Part shown: positions 24,396 to 36,916 of the stretch, in pieces
How the letters are laid out: every line of letters begins with the position of its first letter
Numbering within the stretch: position 1 is the stretch's first letter
DNA from: Rotaria socialis
Lineage: Eukaryota; Rotifera; Eurotatoria; Philodinida; Philodinidae
DNA: 64,000 bases
Direction: 5' to 3'
Assembly (NCBI GenBank): GCA_905331475.1
Contig: CAJNYU010000205.1
Location: forward strand, 124,001-188,000
Position numbers and translations under genes: made by a program
Notes under the pieces: model-generated
The model's input: the letters and a program-made list of their open reading frames with translations, nothing else
What the model was told of the DNA's origin: nothing
Database searches by the model: none

Positions 24396-25831
24396 TGTAA
24401 GTTATAGTTTGTTGCAAAACAATAGAAAATGTATTTATTGAAGTTTGAAAAATGTGTCGACACTTTACATTGTACTTCACAGAACTGATCGATAGACAGT
24501 AACAATCAACAAGACAAATATAATTATTACCTTTTCTCCGTTATTGTTTGTCATGTTTCGAATTTAAATAGAAGAAGAAAACTTCAGAAACGAGTCTCGC
24601 ATTGCTTCGCAATACAAAATTTCAAGCCGCGAAGTAAAACTAGAATCAATTTTTTAAGAGAACGAATCCAACAATTAATCAAACACACTGATAAATCAAT
24701 GGCATTTATTTTTATACAAAATTTGTGTTTTTCCCGTTTAGTCAAATTCGTATCCACTTAAACATTATATCTACTAGAGCAAAATATGATATTTATTTAC
24801 AGATGCACAAATTCATGTTATGTTTTTATAGAACTTAGCTACTTTATTTATTAAGTATCAAGCTTCTTTTTTTCCTATTGAACGAAAAATTGACACCACC
24901 TTGGAATCCATTATGCAGTAACCGCCACTCTGTCTAATCGAACTCAATAACTTACCTGATATGAGAAACTAAATCTTGATGATGTTATGCTTTTGTAAGA
25001 CAATGCTTGAAGCCACACAGTTGATCATTACATTTATTTTATTAACATAAAACTAATTATTCAATTCAGTTTAGAATGATTTCATTGTTAATCATAGAAA
25101 ATATATCGAAACTATGGAAGTACTATTCGCCTGAAGACACATTGACTACTGAAGAATTCATGAGCACTTATAGATACCGTTGCACGTAATGCACAGCATC
25201 ACTTTATTTATTTAAAATAAAAATTATTTTCAACTATCTCTGCATAATTTATTTCAATGCATTGAAAAAACAGAGAATAATAATATTATAATAAATATAA
25301 ATAATTATAACTCACGTTATTATCTCCTTCGTCCATTCTTCTCTTCAAATATCATCTTCCTTTGAACAGAATCTTCTTCGTTTACTTCTCTGTACCGTTT
25401 TCCCGTAAGTTTTCTTTAGAGATACAAAATATTCTTAGTTTTTTTCTTCTCAGGAACAATCTTCAAATAAATCTTCCTTTCTTCATAACACAACTCTTCT
25501 TTCTTGTTTAAGCGTGTTTACATAATTTCTTTTTTCTTGATACACATAGAATGAAGAAAAAAACAAAAACAATCAATTTGAGAACCTTATCGTGCAAAGA
25601 ACACAAAAAGAGAGAGAGGACAACATCATGAACTAGACAGGAAAAACATGAAAAGTGTAGCGCAGAATACACATACACAAAGAAAAAAAAAAGAAGAAAC
25701 CATATTGGTTGAGTAAAGAGTTAGTTTAAACATTTTTTTTTTACTTTCATAGCAAAAAAAGCAATGTTGACTAGACACTCACCCCGATGAGATTCGTCAG
25801 CAGGGAATGAATGCCATTGGTTTTTTCTATT
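24396..25831. other. Intergenic, nothing recognised
   Basis: AT-rich sequence between the start of the CCDC33-like gene and the end of transformer-2. The part nearest 25831 should be the transformer-2 3' untranslated region. No frame or element was recognised. Confidence 0.5.
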
Positions 25832-27630
25832 TTAATCGTATGCATAACCAGGACTACGACGTCGACGATCACCACCTAAATATAAAACTTGAATTGGAAA
25901 ACAAAAGGCTTTATTTGACTTTCAAATCATTACCACGTCGAGATCGTGATCGACTTCGACTGCGTGATCTAAATGATTAAATAGATAGAACTTAGTAATT
26001 TGTATTAATCAACAAACCGAGATCGATGAGAATGATGACGATGTTTTCGATGATAAGACTTTCGGTCTGGAGATGGTGACCGACGATAACTATGTCCATT
26101 TGATCGATTGTATGATGTTGTACGAACACCCATGTAAATGCCAGGTGCTGTAATAGAAAACAAATGTACTTTCAAAGACTAAGCTAAAGTCTAAATGAAC
26201 TTACTGGGTGTATGAGCACGTCTTGTCACCGAGTAATCAATACGTAAACGATGATGATCGAGTTCCGAAGCATTAAGAGCTTCTTTAGCCTAGACAAAAG
26301 AAAACAAAAGCAAGAGTAAATTCGAATTGGATTTTTATGCCTTATTTTACTCGTGTTGCACTTTCGACCTCTTCGTAATAAACGAAACCAAATCCACGTG
26401 ATTTATTTGTTTTTTTATCAATTACAACTTGTACATCTTTAACTCGACCGAATTTATGAAATAGATCTAAATTAGTGTAAACGGTTTAGAGAAAAAAAAA
26501 TTTCCCAAAAAAAATTACCTTTTAAATCACGTTCGGTTGTATATTGTGATAAACCGAAAACGCCGAGTACTGCACTTGGTATTGGATTTTCACGATGAAC
26601 TTCATTTGGTGGACGACGACCTCCCTTCGGACTTGGACTACGTCGTGATCGATTACGTGATGGCGAGCGAGAACTTCTATAGAGAAATCATAAATTCGAT
26701 TATCAAATGGATTCAGAATTTATCTTGCAACGTTGTAACTATTCCAATAATAAATCTAATAATTTATTTTGCAATGGAATTTTCTATTTCTAATACATTC
26801 TATAACAAGATTTCATAGATGAACTATGATGGTAAGGTTTCCAAAATAAATCCGGATGTGATAGTCTTCCGGACTCCGAAGACTGTCGGAGTTAATCTGT
26901 AGCAATGCTATCTTTCATGGGAAAAAAATTACCACTCGCTGCTTTTCGTGTGACCTTCCCTTGAACGTTAATAGTATTACAAAAACCGAAACGTGGATAA
27001 AACAAGGTGGCAGACAATGCGACAACTCGTCGCTTTGTTCTCTTTTTCAATGGCATTGTTTACCAGCAACTCCACGAAATTGTTCTCACCAATTTTATAG
27101 CTAAAGTTGGTGACTATAAAATTGTGCTATAGAAGAAAATTAAGACTACATTGCTGTCATATTTTTCTCACTATATTCAATTAGGTTATTAAATCGGTCA
27201 ATCATTCACACATTTAGTTGATAATTTAATCAAACTGTACACTAGTCATGATGATGCCGCAGGGGAACAGAACCACAGGAACTTTTAATTTCTTTTTTCT
27301 AATACTACTCACAAAAGTGGCTTGAAGGGAGTTGAGTCGCGCTAGGGCCATTTCTTCTCTATGCTATTTTAACTTCTAATCAATGATATAATCAATGCAA
27401 ATTATATAGTTTGTCTATTTTTTAAGTTAAATCTCGAGTAGAATATCAATTAAAAAATTAGCACACTACCGTCTGGGTGATGGCGATCGACTGTTTCGTG
27501 GTGAAGTAGGCGATCGTCGGCGCGTTCGTCCGCTATCTCGTTCTCTTGAATACTAAATATTAACAAAAGAATGATTCAAATTCAAAAAAAAATCTTCATA
27601 ATAAGTAATACTTACACCTCGATCACTCAT
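25832..27630 (-). CDS. tra2: Transformer-2 splicing regulator (SR-like, RS-RRM-RS)
   Basis: Start ATG 27628-27630 (MSDRG), stop TAA 25832-25834. Exons encode an N-terminal Arg/Ser region ('RERDSGRTRRRSPTSPRNS', 27.5 kb; 'SSRSPSRNRSRRSPSPKGG', 26.65 kb). An RRM follows with RNP2 'VLGVFGLS', 'TTERDLKDLFHKFGRVKDVQ' and RNP1 'SRGFGFVYYE'. Next come the Tra2-specific linker 'AHTPTPGIYMG' and a second Arg/Ser tail ending 'RRRSPGYAYD'. This order and the linker identify Tra2, which binds GAA-rich exonic enhancers and promotes splice-site choice in the nucleus. Introns are about 55 bp except one of about 790 bp (26677-27468) between the two N-terminal RS exons. A U-rich acceptor (TTTTTCAG, near 27672) lies upstream of the ATG, so a 5' untranslated exon or a trans-spliced leader joins there. 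The gene diverges from FBXO7. Confidence 0.93.
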
Positions 27631-27876
27631 ATTATCGTGCAAAATAACGACTGATTTGAAAATGAATGAAGGCTGAAAAACAAATAAATAAACAAACAAA
27701 TAAGTAACAAAGACTTGCCATACCTAGCGACATATTATTTGATTGGTAGATTTTCTATGACGATCATGTGAATTCATTCCCCTGACTTGTTTCGATAAGC
27801 AAAAAGAAAGAGAGCGCTGTCTGCTGTCTGAAACGGACAAGTTCACATCGTTTTTGGTTTTGGTTTCATACAAGTA
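27631..27876. promoter_or_regulatory. Short divergent intergenic region between tra2 and FBXO7
   Basis: Only 246 bp separate the two start codons, so both promoters and 5' untranslated regions must overlap here or lie within the neighbours. On the minus strand a T-rich run ending CAG near 27672 is a credible 3' splice site for the tra2 leader. No TATA box is obvious. Confidence 0.5.
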
Positions 27877-30201
27877 ATGAAATTTCGAATTAAGTTGAAT
27901 AATCAAACGTTTTCAATAATATTCGATGATAATAATGAAAGCCTCTCAATTCATAATTTAAAAGCAACAATACAAAAAAAATTTCCATCATTAAGAAAGT
28001 TAAACTTTCATTTATCACTTAATGGCAAAGATTTATTAATTGAAAATCAAACAATGTCTCAATCAGGCCTTGTTAATGGTGATACGATTTATATCCTAAA
28101 TGAAATTAATAAAAATAATTTAGCACTGCTATCCCTATCATCCGTCGATCATCCATTGACACTCGATGAAGTACGAGATTTACAAGCATATCCAATATCA
28201 ATGCATCGTCTGGTTGATTCTTCTCAGCCAGAAACTGATTTCGATTATATTGCGATAGTTATACATGCTTTAATGCTTGAAAGTGGCTTTCAAATGGTAA
28301 AGAAAAATTGTTTCCTTTTTTTATTGCAGAAAAAAATGAATGAATACGTTTTTTTCTTTTAGGATACAGAAAACAATTATGATATAAGAATTGCAAGAAA
28401 ATCTTCCACATTTTATGTCATCCGTTATCGACATAAATTATGTGACAAAGAACGTGTTACATGTTCATTAGCAATTATGAAAACAGACGCACTAGTGACA
28501 ATCGATGGTGGGAATTTCTTTTTTTAAATTTTAATTGACCTATTTCCGTTTTTCTGCTTAGGTGTTGTTAATTCAATATCACAAGCGTGCGGGAAGTTAT
28601 CATTTAATATGGCCAATTATTTACATACACAAAAAGAAGGTATAACAATAAAGTTGAATTCAAGTTGACAGTTTAAAAACGAAATTTTTATTATTGATAA
28701 ATGTCCATTCGAAAATCAAGTGTTCAGTTTGGGTTGTGAGTCTTTGTGTAACCCTGAGAGCCGTCGCTGAAGATATCATTGAATTTGAATATGTAACATA
28801 TTTTTCCGGAATGAATCAGATCAGTGTGAAACCAGCCTGTTCAGATCTTGTCTGAGTCTTCTTCTCTATCAGCACAAGTGCTCTCGAACGAAACGATGGA
28901 TTTTTCTCATAGACATTTTTTTCTAACTTTTGAAAACTTGAGCCAGTGCTCTCTTGGAGTCTCTGTTTTTTTGCTTAAAAATTTTCAAACTGTACGGAGA
29001 TCTTAAATGGTTTATGAATTTGTGAATAGCGTCTATTCATTCTTATATTATACATTTTCTTTTAGCAGCTGGTTTAAATGCAATCTTTCCTTATCATCAT
29101 CTTCGTGATTTATCACGGTCCTTCAAAGATAATTTAGCAAATCGTCTATTGTGTAAATTACTAGAAGGTAAAAGCTACCTTTTTAGTATTTAAATGTTTT
29201 GTTTTGATCAAAATTCATTTGTCTAGAATCGGGACAACGTTCAAGTGCAACATTGATTGGATTACCAAATGAAATAAAAGTAAATTTATTAATTTGTTTT
29301 GCATAAATATATGATTTTCTTATTGATCTCATTTTAGCTTCGTTTAGGGAAGTATCTTCCAATAAAATCTTTACTTGCACTTCAATCGACATGCCGCGAT
29401 ATTCATAACACTTTAAATGATAATCTTTTTTGGCATGATTTATGTGTACGAGATTTTGATAAAACTGGTAAAAATAGATAATTTTGTTTTCGTCTATTCT
29501 TAACAAAAAAATTAATTTTCCTTTCAGCAATAATATCAGCTTCGAGTACGACAGAGAATAGCTCAAATGAAAAAAATTGGCATAAACTGTATCTAACAAT
29601 CTATGCTCAAAAACAAGTCATATTAAGGCATCAAACGAAATTCTCTCCAATGTTCCATACGACTTTTGTTCCAATAGCACCACCGCCCGGTCATCCAGCA
29701 CATCGAGTCATTTTTCCAGATCCAACTAATGCCGCAACTGCTGCATTTCATCCTTTTCCACCCGCCATTTATCGACCTATTCCACCTGGCGTATTCCGTA
29801 AGTGAATTTCGTGTTCTTTTTATTTTTTATTCTTCGAGATGCTTCGTGTATCGTGCTTGTCAAATTCGTCTTTTTCTTCTTGCTATTACAATTATGCTAG
29901 CAAAAAATCACGACTCATCATCTTTTTTATTTTTTTCTAACTATAAAAAGGCATTTGTACTGCGAATACACAGCAGGCACAAACAACACAGCATCAGCAA
30001 GCACAACATCACATATATTGTCAACCACTTTTTGGTCTAAAATGGGTCGTGATTTTTGCAGGTATATGCTTAATTTCAATTTTCTTTTTTGAAAAACGAA
30101 CAGAAAGTTAAAAGTAAACTAACGTTTTGATATCATTTTTATTTCAAGCTGCTACTATGATTCCACTACCGCCATGTTTTCATCCTGTTTGGCTTGGCTA
30201 A
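27877..30201 (+). CDS. FBXO7: F-box only protein 7 (FBXO7): Ubl, FP domain, F-box
   Basis: Ten exons (27877-28296, 28363-28507, 28562-28639, 29066-29167, 29227-29279, 29338-29467, 29528-29797, 29951-30061, 30149-30201 and minor boundary choices) keep one frame. The N-terminus is a ubiquitin-like fold (MKFRIKLNNQTFSIIF ... 'LNGKDLLIENQTMSQSGLVN'). The middle matches the FP/PI31 domain (YDIRIARKSSTFYVIRYRHK, 'SLAIMKTDALVTIDGVVNSI', 'HLRDLSRSFKDNLANRLL'). The F-box is 'LPNEIKLRLGKYLPIKSLLA' followed by 'LQSTCRDIHNTLNDNLFWHD', as in human FBXO7. A Pro-rich tail follows. FBXO7 is the substrate adaptor of an SCF (SKP1-CUL1) ubiquitin ligase, and its FP domain binds the proteasome inhibitor PI31. 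The Arg-Pro tail motif of vertebrates is not evident, and the last two exons are less certain. One intron (28640-29065) is about 430 bp. Confidence 0.9.
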
Positions 30202-30716
30202 GAAAAATTCTTTGTCTACACTCTCGTTCATTTATCCACGATCGTTAGGTTTTCATAAATATAAATATACATATATATTTTGTGTCATTTGTGTTTTTGT
30301 CTTCTGTAATATATATATATAGACATTATAATGGCGGTTTCTCTAGTGCATCTCACCTAACATAATTGTTTTCTTTTACTCGGCGTGTAATAACGGTGTG
30401 TCTCGTTGTTTGTTGTTATTGAACATTGTTTTTTGTCTGTTATTACTAGTGATCTGCAACTCCTCTATTATTCTTCTTTTCTGTATGAAACAAAGCCTAT
30501 TTATCTACTTTAAAATCGATAAATAGGTCAGTAGGTTATTTGCTTTTTATTCTTGTATCATTGTGAAATAGTAATTTTCAAAAACTAACAACAACAGGTA
30601 TAAGCATAGCATTGAAGATGATCCATCGCGCTTTTTTTTCCTCTTGCCTAGCTTGTGCATGATCAGTGCACCAAGATTCGTTTAGCTTCCAACATGTCTT
30701 TAACGGGTGTTGCGTT

Positions 30717-30757
<41 letters not shown>

Positions 30758-32883
30758 TATACTAAAACGTTGATTTATTCGTTTGTTTTGCACACATTCA
30801 CTCTTTATGATACTTGTATTAACATATACGTAGATAGGAATACATAAAAAAACCAAATTATGGTTTTCGTTTTTGTTTGGTTTTGTTTTACTGTAGACGT
30901 GCGTGTTATCTATAACTTTCATGCGTACATTCAAGCGACCGTTTTAAATATTAAAAAAAAAGAACCAAACTGTACGTTTGATGTATATCCGTTAGTTTTG
31001 TTTGTTTTTTTTTGGCGTGATATCATCTATCATTTAACAAAATATATCTAGCATCATTATCAGGATTTGATCGAATACGATCAATCCATCTTTGGTTTAA
31101 TTTATTTTTCTAATTTTGCATTGCTTAATTTTCATAGCACTCAACGAGAAAAAAAGTGTTGCTTGGACTAAATTGAAAGTAATGGGCCTGTTGATTTTAC
31201 TGATTTCAATTACAGTTTTGAGATCATTTTTTACATATTGTCTCATCCTGATGGCGAAAAGATAGTCTATCGAATATAGTTTGCTTTTACAGACCTTGAT
31301 GGTTTAGCTTTTGGAAAATCAAGGATGCTTTAGACAGAAGTCTTTAATTGTCTATTAGTAAGAAATATTACTTAACAATTGCTATAACTATTCAATAATA
31401 AACGTTGTATGATAGATGCCGATTATTCTGCATAGAATAAGAATGCGACATTTAAGATTGTTTTATGGAATATGACGAGTACTCTATCAACTTTGAAATA
31501 ATTATTCTGATACAAAAAGAAACATTATTGATTAACAAGTCGAGAAACAAATGGCGTTCTTGATTTGTAATCTTTTTTTCGAAATCTTGATATTCTAAAT
31601 AGATTTTCAACGTCTGAAGAAAACAGAACAGCATTTTTAAATGAGATTGATTATAGCGATGACGGAAACAGGAGAATCAATCTTTCCGTTCGAATTATTT
31701 TTATCAGCAAGAAACTAGACTAGTCGACCACTAATTTGACCGAGAAACATGTTTGATGGTTATGACGCTTCCCAATTAACAGTACACTAAATTCGGCATT
31801 CTACTGCAAGTGATAAGTTTCTATTATGATTAATAACTTTGAAATGTTTTTGTACCAATTAATCGAATGAAAAATCTTCTTTTATTCTAGCTCGTGATTC
31901 TATCCGTCGAAATGAATAAACAATCACTACTATTTGACAGCTAACAATTGCATTTTATTTTTGCGCCACGTTTTCGATTATTATGTATATGAAAATATTT
32001 TTTTGTAGATACGAAATAATATGCGTTACGGAATAAATAGAAAACTCCATCTGACTATATTAAAAGTTTCGTCAGTAATCGGATATGATTGTTTTTTGTT
32101 GTTGCTAAAACGAACAATGTTTGAGTGTTGCAAAAATGGAATTTTTATCATACAATATAGCACGATCTGTAGAATAAAAATCTCCATAATCTTCGGAAGC
32201 TGTCTGTTCATGTGTAATTTCTTTAAAATTCTGGAATATTATCTATTAGTTTATCGTTTCTTTTTCGAAGAAAAAAGTATCGTTCTGTTTTGAATCATTA
32301 AATGTACAAAGTTCCAAAAAAAATCTACTCTAAACACTTGAATCAACATTAGAAGTGTTCAAGTCATTGAATTCAAGGTAAAATACTAAAGAGATTAACA
32401 GTATCAGCTACAAAATGAATATTATTTTTTCTGTTCTTTCTTTCTTTCAGGTTGAATCATATCATTATCGATGTTAAGTACTTCGAAGAAAATTATATTC
32501 CATGCCGTACGATAAACGATTAAATGAGAATAATTCATCATGAAACGAAAAACGGCACAATATGAGAATTAAATCATATTCATATTGATCAAAAGAAGAA
32601 GAAAAATCGATTCGCTTTTTTCCGTTTTACTATTATAAGAAAATAACAACAAGTAGATATTTCATTTTTTGGTTTTGTTTGTTTTTTGTGGAACGTTTTA
32701 CCAGTTAATAGGATGATGAAGAGAAAAAGAAATGTAAGAATAGGAATACAAGAAGAAGAACAAGAACAGAGGCAGTAAACAGAAAAACTAAAAACAACAA
32801 CAATGACAAAAGAGCGTTCTTGTCTTTAAAGTTTTTGGTTCGATAGATTTGTTTAAATGTACAAAAACGTCGTTTTTTTTAAT
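30202..32883. other. Intergenic between converging FBXO7 and hnRNP K genes
   Basis: About 2.7 kb holding the two 3' untranslated regions. Beyond the TCTA microsatellite at 30717-30757 I see no gene or element. Open frames here are AT-driven and match nothing. Confidence 0.5.
30717..30757. repeat. TCTA tetranucleotide microsatellite
   Basis: About ten uninterrupted TCTA units, seen directly, in the FBXO7 downstream region. Confidence 0.92.
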
Positions 32884-34240
32884 TTAATTTCCATTCCATA
32901 GTCCTGACTCTTTAACAGCCATTTGAAGATAATATTGGGCTTGACTGATTTGAGTCGCTGTACCTTGTATTGTAATAACTCGATCGTTCGAACCTGGTGC
33001 TGGATCATCAATACGTATCATAGCTCCTGACGTTTGACGTATTTGAGCTATTTTCGTACCACGATGTCCTATAATACAACTGGCTAAATGATTTGGAATA
33101 GTAACTTGATTTGTTTGTGTTTGAGGTAAATTATAATTTGAATCATCTCCAGTTATTAATGGACGAGGGATTTGTGGCGGAGGTGGCCCTTGATTATAAT
33201 TATTATTGGGACCATTAGGATAATTATTATTATTATTATGATGATTAAAAGATGGTGGACCTTGAAAACCACCTTGATCACGTGGACCACGATATCCAGT
33301 TGGCGGCGGTAGGGGTTGTTGTTGTTGTTGTTGTAGTGGAGGTAGACCATTGCCGCCTGGCTGATTCATCATCATACCATGTTGAGCTTCCGAAAAGCCA
33401 CCTAAAAAGGATAAAGTTTTAGTTAAGAACAAAACTGGGATAATCTTGTTAATTAACAAACCATATTCAGATGAAAGATTCTCATCGAAATTGAATGGAT
33501 CATAGAAACACGTTTGTCCACGTGGTGGTGTTTGTTCTAGAATACTAAAAACTTCACGTAAGCAACGTTCAATATCATCGGCACGACCGCGTAATGCAAC
33601 AACACGTTCAGTTGAAAATGGTAAACATTGAACAAAAACTTTCATTCCAACATTATATTTTGATCGAAGTTCACGAACACGTTCACCGCCTTTACCTAAG
33701 TAGAAAAAGAATAGGTGTTTTTCTTCTCCTGATCGCACTAGTTTTCTTGTTATTATTTACCAATAACTGCACCGGCTTGACTTTGATGTGTGAGTAAACG
33801 TATTTCACTTTGATCATTTTGTACACGTTGGTTATCTCTCATGGTTGGTAAGATGTCAATAATAGCTGCTAAACAGGAATCATAATCACCTTGAATTGTT
33901 AGAACACGTTCTGGGCCCTACGAACAAGAAATCTTTTGTTTTCAGAGACGAACAAAACTTAAAAACTAAATCAACATACATTACAATCGGGTACTTGAAT
34001 AATAACTTTATGTTTCTGACGAAGTGTTTGAATATTAGAACCTTTTTTACCAATAATAGCTCCAGCATCACGACTACACACTAAAAAGCGTACTTCAAGT
34101 CGCCCATGGCTATTTGCATTTCCACTGCGATTTGTTCCATTGCTGGAATTATTCATATTATTTTCATTATTATTATTATTATTATTATTATTTTGTTGAC
34201 CATTGTCCTCATTATCCATATTGGAATTATGTTCATTCAT
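32884..34240 (-). CDS. HNRNPK: hnRNP K-like protein with three KH domains
   Basis: ATG 34238-34240, TAA 32884-32886, four exons with introns near 33940, 33740 and 33430. The N-terminus is acidic with a long Asn run. KH1 begins 'LEVRFLVCSRDAGAIIGKKG' and KH2 'IRLLTHQSQAGAVIGKGGER'; KH3 is 'VTIPNHLASCIIGHRGTKIA', with GHRG in place of the more common GxGG loop. Between KH2 and KH3 the phrase 'FYDPFNFDENLSSEYGGF' matches hnRNP K (YDPNFYDETYDYGGF) rather than the PCBPs. A Gly/Pro/Asn/Gln-rich linker follows. hnRNP K binds C-rich RNA and single-stranded DNA and acts in transcription, splicing and translation. The stop lies 15 residues after KH3, as in the family. An acceptor at 34301 (TTATTCTAG) upstream of the ATG shows that the 5' untranslated region is spliced. 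Confidence 0.92.
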
Positions 34241-36916
34241 GGATGGATTTTAAAAGGGAAGATGGATAAGTGAAGATAAACGTTCAATTAACTGACGGAT
34301 CTAGAATAAAATAATATATATATATATAATAGACAATTTAACAGAGAAATTCAATGGAAAGAATGATTAGATGAATATGATAGAGAACAAACGATGGGCA
34401 GAGAATGTCATTCAATGAGTAAGAACTGGCCATTTGAATATAATAAACGCATTTATGCATTTCATGCAGTACTACTTTTCATTGTTTTATATGCAGAATT
34501 GATCAATACCATAGTGACAAAATTTATTATTGGTTCTATGAATAGCGAATAAAAATCCTCATTAATCAATAATGATAATTAATAATATAACTAGTGTCCA
34601 ATTTAGAAATCAATCAATGCATTATAAAACGGTCTATACTCTGAAATCCTACTATTGAATCTACTGAAGTTACGGAAAACACTCTTCTCTGACGTAGATA
34701 CATGATGTATCGATATGATCCTTTGTTGATGTGTTGAGCAAAACAAAAGCAGAGATATTCTTAGTGACATCTGGCGAGTGTGTTTTGTAAAATATCACTG
34801 TAGTGTAGCACCATCGTCTGGATGGAACTGATCTCACTGGTGAAATATACACATACACATCCATGAGAATTTGCTTATTGTAACTTTTCGATCATATTGC
34901 ATTTTTTCTTCGTCGTCATGGTTCACTAATATATTCAAAAAACTAACAATATCGTTAAATAACTTGCGTAATAGCTTTGAAATTCAATCTAAAATAAACA
35001 TATTTCGTGATTAAATAGCTTACAATATGTTACAAGGTAACTTGAATTGTACGAACCAACGAATTTTCGACATGAGTATCCCTATCGGAAAAAATCGAAT
35101 GAAGAATATCGTTCCTAAGATCCTTCCGTTTTTTATTGTGAATCGATTAGTTTTTCATGGTTACTTCTACTACAATAGGTGTCTTACAGTTATTGGTTGA
35201 TTCAAAAAATTATTCAAATATTAAAATGCTTCCTAAAATGCGTTCTTAAAATTTAGATTCTATGAATAAAATTGACTATTAGAAAGAACGGCGTAATTCA
35301 AAAATAGTTTTTCTTGAGTTATTGACTTCCAAGAATTATCAGATTTATACATTTTGAGTAGACGAGTAAATTTTATGCAATAAAAATACTTCTTAGAACA
35401 CGATTGACTTAAATTTTTCATAGAAGTTTAGTTGGTTTAACTAGTCTATCTGTATGCAAGGCTTCATATTGAAATATTATTGCTCTCTTTGAGTTTCATA
35501 TTTTAATACATCATCCTTGTTGTCAACAATTTTAAATAAAACATTTGATATCAATCGTTCGCTGTTTTGTTCAACTTGAGGTATCCATTCTCTAGAACTT
35601 CAATCAAATTAAGACCAGAGGTTTTTCATACTTGATGGACGTCTGTCTTATAGACAAAGTTCAAAAGTAACCAATCACTTTGAAGTACTCTCCCATGAGT
35701 CATGACATAATAGACATTAAATAATAATTCAAGAAAACTCAGCTACGTATAAAAAGATTCTATTCTCAATAGGTTTGTTTGATGCAATTGAAACATTGTA
35801 CTCTATTAATTAGAATCCTGTTTATTATCGCTTTGATTTCCATGACATTTTTCTTTTTCTCCATGCCGGTATCATTACATTCGACTAGTCTCATAGTTCC
35901 ATCTAGAAAAACAAATGGCACGATTGTTATATCGATCTAATCAATCGATGAAATCTCATCTTGCATACACACACGCTCCTCCTATTCTTCGGTCACAGCT
36001 ATATCATATATTCGTTCGTTCGTTCTGTAACAGTAGTTTATATATACATTTGATATGATCATATGAAAAACAACAATTAGAACATTTCATAGTTTATATA
36101 AATATTTTGCTTTAATTCTAAAGAAAAATCAATTCATCGTCTTATATTTCAATCTATCAGGTGAGAGAACAGAAAATTCATATGACATTTTCCTTCGATA
36201 TTTTTTCTCCTTGAATTCAATCTAATGAAAGACGTTTTCTTTCACCCAGATGGTTAACACGAGTAAAAACAACAACAACATAGAACAAGCCGGCCGCAAT
36301 CGATTCGATTAGCAAGAAAGCTTTGACATTTGACGTTCATCATCTGTTATTTCAATCAATGAAGATCATAGATACCTAAAGAAAGCATCATCAATTGCGC
36401 CTCATTTTCACCTCAAAAAGAAGAAACAAAAAAGAAAGACAAAATTAGTTCTTCTGTTCTTGTTCCACATCATTGATAAACAGACGAAATCCATTGAGAT
36501 TAAACAAATAACATTTGATTTTTACTGGAGCACTTGCTTTTTCCTACGCTAGAATTGTATAAACAAAGGACATTGATAAAACAAATATATATATATATAT
36601 ATATATATGATGATTATTCCGTTATGTGTCTCCATAAAGTGCTCTCGGAAAATAATAGCAGGGATGTAAATAATACAAACGGCTTTTTCGTCCATCTGGA
36701 CACCATTGGACTCGTGTGCATATAGTTAATTAGGGCAAGAAAAATCTGATGACGACTCACTAAGTTCAATAAGCCGGAAATGTAAACAAGAAGAAGAAGA
36801 CGACATAAATGCCGTAGGAGAGAATTTGTTTTGTCGTCCTTTTTCCTTCAGCAATCGCTTATGTTTATTTATACAGCAACAAAAAAGAGAGAAGAAAAAA
36901 AAAGAAAAGAAGAAAT
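34241..36916. other. Intergenic upstream of hnRNP K and downstream of Mox
   Basis: About 2.7 kb. The first 60 bp are the spliced 5' untranslated exon of hnRNP K (acceptor at 34301). The rest shows no gene; a TA microsatellite lies at 36585-36608. Confidence 0.5.
36585..36608. repeat. TA dinucleotide microsatellite
   Basis: About twelve TA units, seen directly, downstream of the Mox gene. Confidence 0.9.

Noticed and set aside
28640..29065. Transposon in the 430-bp FBXO7 intron
   Set aside because: The intron is longer than usual, but I could find neither inverted ends nor a target duplication.
29183..29599. 138-codon minus-strand frame
   Set aside because: Antisense to the F-box exons of FBXO7.
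30717..30757. CRISPR-like array
   Set aside because: It is a simple TCTA microsatellite. No spaced repeats exist anywhere in the window and the genome is eukaryotic.
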